Part shown: positions 22,386 to 31,884 of the stretch, one piece after another | How the letters are laid out: each line of letters begins with the position of its first letter | How positions within the stretch are numbered: position 1 is the first letter of the stretch | Assembly: GCA_009823505.1 (NCBI GenBank) | Contig: VZQC01006682.1 | Coordinates: forward strand, 62,001-126,000 | DNA: 64,000 nt | Direction: 5' to 3' | DNA from: Rhizomys pruinosus | Taxonomy: Eukaryota; Chordata; Mammalia; Rodentia; Spalacidae | Translations under genes and position numbers: made by a program | Notes under the pieces: model-generated | Told to the model about the DNA's origin: nothing | Database searches by the model: none | The model's input: only the letters and a program-made list of their open reading frames with translations

Positions 22386-22683
22386 TGAATTATTTTCCAT
22401 TGCCCTCATCTGTAACTTACAGGCAAAACAAGCTTCACAAAAAAATGAAGTAAGTTCCCCAAGTTATACAACTGTTAAGTGGCAGGCAGATCAGGACTGA
22501 CACTCAGATACACACATACACAGACATCAAAGCCTGTCTTTATTCTCCATAGCATTTAGGATAAGTTGGAAACCAATACCATGATTCTAATAATTTTTAT
22601 TAATATGAATTTAATTTTCTAATTTTACTCAAAAATGTCTCTAAGACATGCATAGTTAGTTCATATTAAAAATCTTAAATAGG

Positions 22684-22921
22684 GGCTGGAGAGATGGTTC
22701 AGCAGTTAAGAGAACTGGCTGCTCTTCCACAGAGACAAATGTTTGATTTCCAGTACCCACATTGGGCAACTCTAAACTCCAGTTCCAGGCCTGGCTAATT
22801 ATCGTTATGTGTATGAGTGTTTCACCTACATGTATGCAAGTACACCACCTTATCTGGCCTTCAGAGGCACTACATGCACATGTACTTGCACACATGTAGG
22901 TGAAACACTCATATACATAAC
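22684..22921 (+). repeat. B2/B3 SINE with an inverted 3' end (hairpin)
   Basis: Sense head GGGGCTGGAGAGATGGTTCAG (22,684-22,796). It is followed by an inverted segment (22,803-22,842) that is nearly the exact complement of 22,881-22,920. The two roughly 40-base arms enclose about 38 bases. Confidence 0.8.
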
Positions 22922-22929
22922 AACAATTA

Positions 22930-23065
22930 CCCAGCAAAATGGCACACACCCAGGACTCAGGAGGCAGAAGCAGGTAGAGCTCTGTGAGATTCAAAACAGC
23001 CTGGTCAACATAGTAAGTTCCAGGCCAGTTGGATTTACAGGGAGACCCTGTCTCAAAAAATTTTT
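22930..23065 (+). repeat. B1 SINE
   Basis: AAATGGCACACACCCAGGAC to GACCCTGTCTCAAAAAATT. Confidence 0.85.
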
Positions 23066-23100
23066 ATGGTGAGTCATCAGCAGGGATTTGAGGGAGAGAG

Positions 23101-23160
23101 ACAGGACACTATGAGGGCAGACGGGACACCACGAGGGCAGACGGGACACTATGAGGGCAG
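23101..23160. repeat. three 20-bp tandem units
   Basis: Unit ACGGGACACTATGAGGGCAG repeated three times with 2-3 differences. Confidence 0.9.
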
Positions 23161-23235
23161 GTCAGACTGCAAATGACAACAAAGCAAAGTATATATGACA
23201 ATACCATAAATAAATAAGGTTAAAAAAATGTTAAT

Positions 23236-23530
23236 GACCCCTAAACTGACGAGTGGATAGAGAGAATGTGGTACATCTACACAGTGGAGTTCTATGCAAC
23301 GGTAAAGAAAGATGACATCATGAGCTTTGCAGGTAAATGGCTGGAGCTAGAAGATATCATGCTGAGTGAAGTAACACAGTCCCAGAAAAACAAACGATGA
23401 ATGGTATCCCTAATCTGTGGATGCTAGTGCCAATTACCTAATTGTATGGCAAACTGAGCAACGTCAATGTGATCTGAAAACAACTGTGCTATTATATTGT
23501 GAATCCCTTAAAATATAATAAAAATAAAGA
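23236..23530 (+). mobile_element. L1 ORF2 3' end and 3' UTR fragment
   Basis: GAATGTGGTACATCTACACA, GTGGAGTTCTATGCA and AAATGGCTGGAGCTAGA follow the order of the L1 ORF2 C-terminal region. Strongly truncated and not coding. Confidence 0.8.
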
Positions 23531-23689
23531 AAAAAGAACTTACTTAAAAAAATACCATAAACATTGTAAAAAAATTTTAATGATTAATTTAAAAATAGTG
23601 ACCTTCCATAAAACTCTTTTAAAAAGCTGCCCTGATGGACAAGAGATAGTTGGACTTGCATTTCCCAAATATAGTGATGTTGAACTTTT

Positions 23690-23846
23690 TTTTTGTTTTG
23701 TTATCTTTTTGAGGCAGGGTCTCTTTGTAGCCCCAGCTGTCCTGAAACTCACTATGTAGACCAGGCTGGCCTTGAACTCACAGAGATCTGCCTGCCTCTG
23801 CTTCCCAAGGGCTGGGATTAAAGAGGCCCACCACCATGCCTGGCCT
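23690..23846 (-). repeat. B1 SINE
   Basis: Antisense B1 flanked by TGAACTTTTTTTT on both sides. Confidence 0.92.
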
Positions 23847-23873
23847 GAACTTTTTTTTTCTAATGTGCTTTTT

Positions 23874-23874
<1 letters not shown>

Positions 23875-23943
<69 letters not shown>
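23875..23943. repeat. (TA)n(TG)n microsatellite
   Basis: About 44 bp of TA followed by about 26 bp of TG. Confidence 0.96.
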
Positions 23944-24039
23944 TTCTTTTTTGAGAAATCTCTAAGTCTTTTGTCCTTTTTCAATTAGGCCGGGTGGGGT
24001 TTTTTGTATGATTGTTGAGTTGTAGGAGTTCTTTTTACT

Positions 24040-24137
24040 GGTTTTTTTGGAAGTGAGGTCTGGTCTCAAACTTGCAATCCTCCTCTGCTTGCCCTTTAAG
24101 CAGCAAGAACTACAGGCATGTGCCACTGTCCCTGACT
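24040..24137 (-). repeat. old B1-like fragment
   Basis: GTCTCAAACTTGCAATCCTC and ACTACAGGCATGTGCCACTG match antisense B1. Confidence 0.55.
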
Positions 24138-24229
24138 TTGTAAGGAATTCTTTCATACAGCCTGGATAGTAGCACATTCTCAAGAGACACTATATTTATG
24201 AATTTACTGTATTCCCAGGATTGTTAAAG

Positions 24230-25370
24230 TGAGGACTTCTTAATTTTTTTCCATTTGCAATCCCTTTTGGCCTAAAATTTTTGTGCGACCCCAGGTATAC
24301 AAAGTAGGTATATAAATCAAACATTTACAGATAATAAATTATAAATTTATTTTAAAACAATTCTTTAGTATATATATTTATTTACCATTTACTAACTATG
24401 AAAACAAATATTAAAGATGCATACCAATGAGATGGGTGTGCCTGCTTATTTTTACGTAAAAATGTCCTGGCTGAACGAGTGATACTGCAGAACATAAAGC
24501 ATCTTCAGTGTCTTTCAGACTTGATCCATGTTCTATTTTCTAATCATCAATGCTGAGGATGCTTCTTTGCATAAAAATGGAGTACAAAACAGCAGAAGTG
24601 CTGAATTTGCAGCTATTTCAGGAATCGTTGGAAATTCCATCTTAACCCCAAGTTGAAATTCACTTAATTCTTTTTAAATTTTATTATTTTTATCATTTTA
24701 ACTATGTATATGTGTGTCTGTTCATGTTAAGTGCAGTGCCTGCAGAAGCTAGAGGTGTTGGATCCCCTGGAGTTTGAGTTACAGGTGGTTGTGAACCATC
24801 TGATATGGGTGCTGGGACCCAAACTAGGGTCCTCTGCTAGAGCAATGCATGCTCTCAACCACTGAACCACCTCTCCAGCTTCCATTTAATGAATTTTTTT
24901 AAATGAAACTTAAGTCAGCATCTCAAACAGCAATTTTTAAAATCAAACATTGCAATACAATCCAAAAAGTAAATTAAAAAAATTAAAAGCCTTCATTTTC
25001 CATTATGCTTCACTAAGGGCAGAAAACATTGTATGTACAGAGAAAACACTGCAGTTGTCACCATGCATTAGTCTTGCCTTAACAGAGTGGATACAGGCAT
25101 GGATCACTAGCATTGCATGGGACAGCATCCCCAGTGCAACACACGATGTTCTCAGAACAAGACTACTCAAGTCAGGCAGTGCCACACTGGTGGGCACTGC
25201 CAGAAACGCCTCAGATTTATGACACATTTGATTTTTAATTAACTTCTGGTTGTATATTTAGAAATCTTTTACTGTTGTCAGTTTTTGCCACGCCCACCTT
25301 CAGTTACACAGCCCCATATATGGTCATGACCCACAGTGTAATAAGCTGTGTTTTAAATAATTAGGAATAC
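24230..25370. mobile_element. probable rodent hAT-Charlie-like DNA transposon remnant
   Basis: Both ends carry hallmarks of MER1-type elements: a GACTTCTTAATTT...TGCGACCCC motif at the left, and CCCCATATATGGTCATGACC / GTTTTAAATAATTAGG at the right. An antisense B2 (about 24,680-24,883) is inserted in it. No transposase frame remains. Family assignment is tentative. Confidence 0.4.
24680..24883 (-). repeat. B2 SINE
   Basis: Antisense B2: GTTGGATCCCCTGGAGTTTG to GAACCACCTCTCCAGC. Confidence 0.85.
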
Positions 25371-25398
25371 CTCACTTCCAGAGACTTGAAAAGAAAAG

Positions 25399-25570
25399 AA
25401 AGCTAGGGATGTAGCTAGGTTGGTAAAGAGCTTGCCTAGCAGGCACAAATACTGAGTTCCCTTTCCACAGTTGCATAAAACTAAGTGTCATGGTGTGTGC
25501 CAGCACTCAGTAGGATCAAGAGTCCAAGGTCATCCTGGGCTACTACACAAGATCCTGTCACACAAAAAAG
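25399..25570 (+). repeat. B4 SINE
   Basis: ID-like head GGGATGTAGCTAGGTTGG and a B1-derived end CATCCTGGGCTACTACACAAG. Confidence 0.75.
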
Positions 25571-25600
25571 GGGGTCCTTTCCCAAAACCCACATAAAAAA

Positions 25601-25887
25601 GCTAAGCATGGTGGCATGCCTGTAATCCTCGTGCTGGGGACTTGGACACAGGAGGATCCATGTGGACCTTGCTAGCTAGCCAGGCTAGTCTAACCGGCAA
25701 GTTCCAAGCCAATGAGAGACCCTGCCTCAAAAATAAGGTGGACAAGGCAGGTGTGGCAGCAAATGCTTTAATCCCAGCACCCAGGAGGTAGAGACATATG
25801 GATCTCTGGAAGATCAAGGCTAGCCTTGTCTATATAGCCAGTCCCAGGCCAATTGGGGCTACAGGGAGAACCTGTCTCAAAAAACAA

Positions 25888-25930
<43 letters not shown>
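25601..25930 (+). repeat. two B1-type copies and (AAAT)n
   Basis: B1-like copies at about 25,601-25,735 and 25,747-25,885, the second ending in about ten AAAT units. Confidence 0.8.
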
Positions 25931-26036
25931 GGACAAAGTTCCTACAGAATAACATCCAAGGTTGTCCTCTCTGCATGCATGTACACTCACAACAAAAAAT
26001 AATACATCTAATTTATAAAATCAAATTTTGTTTGTG

Positions 26037-26255
26037 AGGGGCTGAGCGATGGCTCAAAGGTTAAGAGCACCGGCTACTCTTTGCAGAGGTCCTGGGTTCA
26101 GTTCTCAGCACCCACATGGTGGCTAACAACCATCCATAACTTCCAGTTCCAGGGGAATCCAATGCCCTCTTCTGACCTTCATGAGCACTATACAACACGA
26201 GTGCACTTACATACATCCAGACAATGCATTCATACACATAAAAATTTTTAAATAT
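26037..26255 (+). repeat. B2 SINE
   Basis: GGGGCTGAGCGATGGCTCAA head and CATTCATACACATAAAAAT tail. Confidence 0.92.
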
Positions 26256-26309
26256 TTTTTTACATTTTGTTAATTAATTAACCATGGACCCTTTGAAAGA
26301 CATTACTGG

Positions 26310-26490
26310 GGCTGGAGAGATGGCCTAGCGGTTAAGAGCGCAGACCGCTCTTGCAGAGGACCCAGGTTCGATCCCCAGCACCCACATGGTGGCTGAGAAC
26401 TGTCTGTAACTCCAGTTCCACACGGGTGCACAATCCTACATGCAGACAGTACACTCATACACATAAAAAAATAAATAAAATTTTAAAAAA
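26310..26490 (+). repeat. B2 SINE, internally deleted
   Basis: AAAGACATTACT on both sides. About 60 bases are missing between CTCCAGTTCC and ACACGGGTGCACA. Confidence 0.93.
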
Positions 26491-26562
26491 GACATTACTA
26501 AAATTTATTTCTTTTATAAATAAAATAGCAAGATTTGCACATTAAAATGTAAAGTTTAATGA

Positions 26563-26842
26563 AGGGCTAGGAAGAGGGCTCAATCAGTACAGTGCTTGCC
26601 ATACAAAAAGACCGAGTCCAGATACTCTGCACCCATATAAAAAGCTGAGTGCAGCCATACACACCTGTAACCCACACTTTTTGGGGCCAACTAGCCAATC
26701 AGTAGCTCCAGTTTCAGTGACATATCTGTCTCAAAAAAATAGGTGTTAACCCCTGGCCTCCACACAGATTTGTACATGCACACAGACACATGAACCAGCA
26801 CACATATGTGCACACAAACACATTGCACCACACCTACACACA
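26563..26842 (+). repeat. B4/RSINE-like element
   Basis: GGCTAGGAAGAGGGCTCAAT head and a CA-rich, CACACCTACACACAG end. Confidence 0.72.
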
Positions 26843-26897
26843 GAATTAATGAACAAAGTTTAAGTTTTAATTTGAAAATTTATGTTCTAGTTTTGGG

Positions 26898-27090
26898 GGT
26901 TTTTTGGTTTGTTTTGCCTTTTTGAGACAGGGTTTTTGTTTGTTTTTACCTTTTTGAGACAGGGTCTCGCCTTAAGTCCCAGCTGGCCTAGAACTTGCTA
27001 TGTAGACCAGGCTGGCTTTGAACTCACAGATATCTGCCTGCCTCCACTTTCCGAGTGGTAGGATTAAAGGTGTGTGCCACCATGCCTGGC
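26898..27090 (-). repeat. B1 SINE with a duplicated 5'-proximal block
   Basis: CCTTTTTGAGACAGGGT occurs twice (about 26,917 and 26,950) before one B1 body. TGTTCTAGTTTT / TATTCTAGTTTT flanks. Confidence 0.88.
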
Positions 27091-27122
27091 TATATTCTAG
27101 TTTTTAAAGTAAAATACACATT

Positions 27123-27195
27123 GAGGTGTGGTAGGTCGTGCCTATAATACCAGCACTGGGAAGCTGCGGCAGGAGGATGCCATGAAATCAGCCTC
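27123..27195 (+). repeat. B1 fragment
   Basis: GTGTGGTAGGTCGTGCCTAT and GCTGCGGCAGGAGGATG. Confidence 0.65.
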
Positions 27196-27742
27196 ACCTC
27201 CATTGTAAGTTTTGGGCCAATATGGGCCGCTGTGCTGCAAACTGGCCTGCTTGGCAGGAATGAATATATTCTAAAGAGACATGCATGCCCCTCTCTTTGG
27301 CAACTAGAGTATTAAAAGAATGGACCCCAAGAAATTGGAATTTCACCAAGAAGCTCCAGCTGGAAGAAAAGACTGCGGCACTAGGGGCAGCTAGAGGAGA
27401 ACTTGTCTCCAGGAGCGAGATTTGATCATTTATCCAATGACCTTTCAGAAAGACTGACCTTTCAAGAGACTGGGCTTGCAGGAGAGACAGGGGCTGAGAC
27501 AATGTTGGACTGGGGGCATCCCTTCCTGGACTGCTGGACGCAGCTTCCATTTAAACCCTAGCCTCATGTCAGGACCTGGAAGATGGACTCTGTGCCCCTT
27601 TCCAATGTAGCTACAGTGACTAACTCTCCTTTTTCTGCTTTTTGCTATTAACTTGGCTCTTTTAACTGGTTTATGGAGGACCAGTGGTGACCAAATCTGG
27701 CTTGCTCGGGCGCAGGTCAAGTCTAGTAAAAGCATGAAACTC

Positions 27743-27743
<1 letters not shown>
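27196..27743. other. sequence of unassigned class
   Basis: About 550 bp with overlapping minus-strand frames of 96 and 118 codons, no recognised domain and no matched splice sites. It recurs unchanged at about 35,815-36,230 as part of the duplicated block. Confidence 0.4.

Positions 27744-27822
<79 letters not shown>
27744..27822. repeat. (GA)n microsatellite
   Basis: About 39 pure GA units. The corresponding tract in the duplicated block (36,232-36,345) is scrambled. Confidence 0.97.
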
Positions 27823-27825
<3 letters not shown>

Positions 27826-28631
27826 AATGCCCTAATGGCCTATCTTTTCTATGTTCCAAACTCTTAGCAGACTGAAAATCACTAGGTTTCTGGCCATGAG
27901 TTCAAACAGCTTAAAAATCTAGATTTAAAGCCCACTTTCAACCAAGATAACTTCAAAAGAAGACCTAGATTTGTGCTACAAATCGTTTTGGAAATACAGT
28001 AGAAAACAAAGCAAACAGAAGAGATGAAGGCCCTGCCCCTCAGCGCTGCCAGGCTTTTGACTTTCCAGGGAGACTCGCTGTGCCTCCTGCACATGCCCCA
28101 TGCAAGAATATGAAAGGAAGGGACCTGCTTCTGTGGTCCCCAGGGACTTCACGGTTCTCAATGCGGCTGTTTCCTAGGAAACCTGACATTCGGGAGCTAG
28201 GCACACAGGCTCCCTGCTGGGCAGCTGCTACAGTAGTGAATGGTTCAGTAGGATTCCGTTCACAATCTGCCCCTGATCAGCACTGGGGGACCAGCCCTTC
28301 TCTCTGCTGTGGAGGGTGAGTACACATCCTCTCCATCTGGGAAGGGAGCCAAACTTTGAAATCAAAATCTTCACTGGCTTCTTAGTCTGCCACCAATTTA
28401 AGGAAATCCCACAGATGAAAAGCCCCAGCTTAAAGCAGATGTATTAGGCCTCTGGGGGGTTTGCTTCTTGTCTTAAGATTCCCCAGAGCTACCTCCGCTC
28501 CCACCTCCGACGCCTGCCCCTGGGATTAACATCCTTGGGCATTTAAATTCTGACTCTCTCCACCTGAAATTCAGTTCCTATGAAACAGGAAGAGGCCTGA
28601 TGTGCAGAAAGTGTGGTGCTTCTGCACTTAC
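27823..28631. other. unique sequence next to the Trim66 RING exon
   Basis: SINE-free. It lies just downstream of the RING exon in the Trim66 direction. No further exon confirmed. Confidence 0.5.
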
Positions 28632-28947
28632 CGCCTGGGACCATCCCTAGAGCCCGGGTAGCATGGCCAAGCTCCTGCATTAAGCCCTGGAAGCAGTCTT
28701 TACAGAGCAAATGTTGGCATGGTAGGAGCCGAGAGCCCTCGTCCTGTAGGCCTCGTCGGCACAGTGAGCAGGACAGGGCCGCAGCCACGTGTCCATGGGT
28801 AGAGCGGGGTTTCTGGTCAGCTACGGGCTGCCTCGGAAAGGCCATGCCCAGGCCTGGGCACGCGTCTGCGACTGTGCCTGGGGCCTCTGTTTTTCCACTG
28901 ACGTCGTCAGGGCTGAAGCAGCGTGAAGACCGAGCGAGCTCCACTCC
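28632..28947 (-). CDS. Trim66: Trim66 5' exon with first half of the RING finger
   Basis: Minus-strand exon of 316 bp with acceptor TGCTTCACTTGCAG|GGAGTG and donor CCCAGGCG|GTAAGTGC. A plausible start ATG is at 28,843-28,845 (MAFPRQPV...), with an open frame also upstream. About 30 residues on, the frame shows the first RING ligands in order: CSLC, then CQH and CKDC after an LLP. This is the spacing of TIF1-family RINGs (TRIM24/TRIM33 have LLPCLHSFC). The second cysteine pair, usually CPVC, is not on this exon. The exon ends one base into a codon, whereas the 33-bp exon at 3,302 reads in frame with the B-box only from phase 0. At least one further exon of length 3n+2 must therefore lie between them, and I did not find it. 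Confidence 0.82.
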
Positions 28948-29352
28948 CTGCAAGTGAAGCACAAGACGGAGGGGTTTATTTCTTTGGGGAAGAGAAAGTT
29001 CCTGGCTAGGCGAGAGAAGAAAGATCTGAGGCCCAAGCTGTGCCCTTAAGCCTCCGCCCTGCACCTGAGCCCGGAAAGAGTCCAGCATCTCCGCTCTGAA
29101 AATGAAGAGGTGTCTGCTGGGTTCTGTATTTCTGACGAGATTTAACATCCTTCAAACACGCCCCAGATCTACCTGCGCCGCTCCTTAGTGGTGTCCAGGT
29201 GTAATCCGAGTTTAATTATGGAAAACAGCTGGAAGTGTATTAAGTTCAAAGTTTACATACTTCTTTTTTTTTTTCTTTTTTCTGTAATTGTCCTTGGGAA
29301 ATAAAGTTTACATACTTCTATCAATCCTCATAACCACCCTTGAAAATAGAGA
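28948..29352. other. upstream flank of the Trim66 RING exon
   Basis: Open frame continues to 29,148 but the strong acceptor at 28,948 suggests this part is intronic or an alternative 5' UTR. A T-run lies at 29,264-29,280. Confidence 0.45.
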
Positions 29353-29510
29353 TCATCGGTGTGGTGGCGCACACCTTTAATTCTAGCACTTGGGAGGCAG
29401 AGACAGGTGAATCTTTGTGAGTTCAAGGCCAGCCTGGTCTACATAGCAAGTTCCAGGACAACCAGAGCTACAAGGAGACCCTGTCTCAAAAAGACCAAAA
29501 AAAAAAGAAA
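29353..29510 (+). repeat. B1 SINE
   Basis: AATAGAGATCA on both sides. Confidence 0.94.
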
Positions 29511-29749
29511 AAAAAAAAAATAGAGATCACGACACATTTACAAATTTTGGTTGAGAAAAGCACAAAGTGGTAAAACTCAAATTCAAACCCAGGTCACTCT
29601 GATCTAGACACCACATTCTGATCTACTGTTGTCCAATGTTCTCAAGCTGAGATCCTTACACAGATTTTTCATGAGCTCCCTCTAACAATTTTTTCAAATT
29701 TGAAACATTTCATTCAGATAACAGTTGTTTGTTGTTTGGGAGTTTTCTA

Positions 29750-29920
29750 CGGGTTTGTTTGTTTGTTTGTTTGTTTGTTTTGAGACAGAACCTCCCTGTA
29801 GCTGCCGCTGGCCTAGAACTTGCTATGTAGACCAGGCTGGCCTCTATCTCAGACATCAGCCTGCCCCTGCCTTCCAAGTACTGGGATTAAAGGTGGTATG
29901 TGCCACCATACCCAGACATA
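29750..29920 (-). repeat. (GTTT)n and B1 SINE
   Basis: GTTT units (29,755-29,780) are the complement of the B1 tail. Antisense B1 follows. Confidence 0.88.
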
Positions 29921-29935
29921 AGTTTTTTTTTTATC

Positions 29936-30151
29936 ATCTTTAATTTATTTTTATGTTTATGTGTATCTTGCCTACGTGTATATAATGTATATCACATGTG
30001 TGCAATGCCCATAGAGGTCAGAAGAAGGCATTGGATCCCCTGGGGCTAGAGTTACAGATGGTTGTTAGCCTCCATGTGGGTGCCGAGAATTGAACCCTGG
30101 TCCTCTGCAAGAGCATCCAGGGCTCTTAATAACAGCCAACTCTCCAGCTCC
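29936..30151 (-). repeat. B2 SINE
   Basis: Antisense B2: GAGGTCAGAAGAAGGCATTG to CCAACTCTCCAGCTCC. Confidence 0.88.
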
Positions 30152-30206
30152 AACAGTTTTTAAAGTTATAAATATTCTAGATAATTTGCATGTCCACCAT
30201 AAGATT

Positions 30207-30334
30207 TTTTTTTTTTTTGGTCTTTTTGAGACAGGGCCTCCCTTTAGTCCCAGCAGGTCTGGAGCTCGCTATGTAGACCAGGCTGCCTCTGCCTCCCAAG
30301 TGCTGGGATTAAAGGTGTGTGCCACCATGCCTGG
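30207..30334 (-). repeat. B1 SINE, internally shortened
   Basis: Bracketed by CCACCATAAGATTTTTT at 30,194 and 30,335. About 25 bases are missing in the middle. Confidence 0.93.
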
Positions 30335-30344
30335 CCACCATAAG

Positions 30345-30532
30345 ATTTTTTTTTTAATTTTTAAATTTTTTTATTTTTATTTTATTTATTTTATTTTTTA
30401 TGTGTATGAATGTGTATGAATAACTAGAGTTACAGATGGTTGTTAGCTGCCATGTGGCTGCTGGGAATCAAACCTGGGTCCTCTGCAAGAGCAGTCTGTG
30501 CTCTTAACTGCTAGGCCATATCTCCAGCCCCG
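30345..30532 (-). repeat. B2 SINE at the same target as the preceding B1
   Basis: Bracketed by the second and third copies of CCACCATAAGATTTT (30,335 and 30,533). It lacks about 70 bp of the body. Confidence 0.92.
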
Positions 30533-30705
30533 CCACCATAAGATTTTAGGTGGAGTGTTGTGCTTACGTTGTTCTAGTTCACACAAGCAGTACTATTTGC
30601 CTTAGATTAATGAGGAGACAGACCACATTCTTATCACTTGGGTCTAAATGGCCTTGTAGCACCTGATGATGAATGTTTTACAGGAATTAGAGGAAATAGG
30701 AAAAT

Positions 30706-30850
30706 GGTGTGGTGGTGCATGCCTTTAATCCCAGCAATTGGGAGGCAGAGGCAGGTGGGTCTCTGTGAGTTCAAAGCCAGCCTGGTCTACATAGGGAGTT
30801 CCGGGACAGCTGGGACTACAGGGAGACCGTGTCTCAAAAAAAAAAAAAAA
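30706..30850 (+). repeat. B1 SINE
   Basis: GTGTGGTGGTGCATGCCTTT to a 15-nt A tail. Confidence 0.92.
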
Positions 30851-30881
30851 GTAACCTGAAATTAAAAAGTAAACTACAGGG

Positions 30882-31105
30882 CTGGTGAACTGGCTCAGTT
30901 GGTAAGAGTGCTTACCTAGCATATATACAAAGTACTAGTACTAGGTGCAATCCCCAGCACTATATAAACCAGGAATAGAGGTGCACACCTATAATTTTAG
31001 CACTTGAGGAGGGACAGGAGGATTAGAAGTTCAAAGCCATCCTCGGCTATATAGCAGTTTGGAAGCTGGCCTGGGCTATATGAGATCCTGTCTGAAAAGA
31101 AAAGT
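30882..31105 (+). repeat. B4 SINE
   Basis: ID-like head with GTGCAATCCCCAGCACTATA, then B1-derived CTGGGCTATATGAGATCCTG. Confidence 0.8.
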
Positions 31106-31107
31106 AA

Positions 31108-31190
31108 CATGGGCTGTGGATGTAGCTCATTGGTAGAACACATGCTTAGCCTGCATATGGACCTGCGGTCAAGTTCTAGCCCTCCAAATT
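31108..31190 (+). repeat. ID element
   Basis: GGGCTGTGGATGTAGCTCAT head and CAAGTTCTAGCCCTCC end. Confidence 0.75.
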
Positions 31191-31212
31191 AAGTGCATGA
31201 TTTTTTCTTGTG

Positions 31213-31883
31213 TAAGTAAATGTGCTGGATAGCTTTAGTGTCAACTTGACACACCTGGGTTGAGGGAGCCTCAATTGGGGAATTGGCTCCATTGGACTGG
31301 CCTGTGGCCACATCTGTGGAGTATTGTCTTGATGGTCGAGCAGTGTGGGAGGGCCCAGCCCACAATGAATGGTGCCACCTTGGGCAGGTTGTTGTGTACT
31401 GTATAAGAAGGCAGGCTGGGCATGAGCCAGAGGAGCAAGCCAGTAAACAGCATTCCTCCATGGCCTGTGCTTCAGCTCCTGCCTCCAGGTTCCTGCCTTG
31501 AGTTCTTGCCTTGGGCTCCCTGAGTGATGAACTGTGACCCAGGAGATGTAAGCTGAATAAACCCTTTCCTCCCCAAGTTGGTGTTGGTCAGAGTGTTTTG
31601 TCACAGCAATGGAAGACAAACTAGAACAGAAATTGGTACCAGAAGAGTGGGGTATTGCTGTGACAGACCTGACCTTGGTGTTTTGGGGAAGGATTGTGGA
31701 GGCATTTGGAACTTTGGGCTGGGAAGATCATTGAATGCCTAAAGATCGTTGCTGTGGAGCTTGGAGCAGTTTTGCTGAAGGAGTTGTAGAAGATGGAGGC
31801 CTGGCTTGTGAAGTTTCTAGTTTCAAAGGAGAGCAGAGATCATCAGGACTGTGTAATCTGTGGGTTCTGGTCAGCTGGGGCTG
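31213..31883 (+). mobile_element. MaLR/ERV-type LTR plus start of interior, cut at the N
   Basis: LTR (about 31,213-31,627) of the same family as 18,525-20,553, then 256 bp of interior starting AAATTGGTACCAG. It ends abruptly at the N at 31,884, so this is an assembly break and not a natural 3' end. Confidence 0.75.
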
Positions 31884-31884
31884 N
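31884..31884. other. single N, assembly join
   Basis: Unknown base between the end of an LTR interior and a noisy restart of sequence first seen at 23,556. Confidence 0.95.

Noticed and set aside
28543..29148. The whole 201-codon minus-strand frame as one coding exon
   Set aside because: A strong acceptor at 28,948 and a strong donor at 28,631 define a smaller exon. The rest is read-through into introns.
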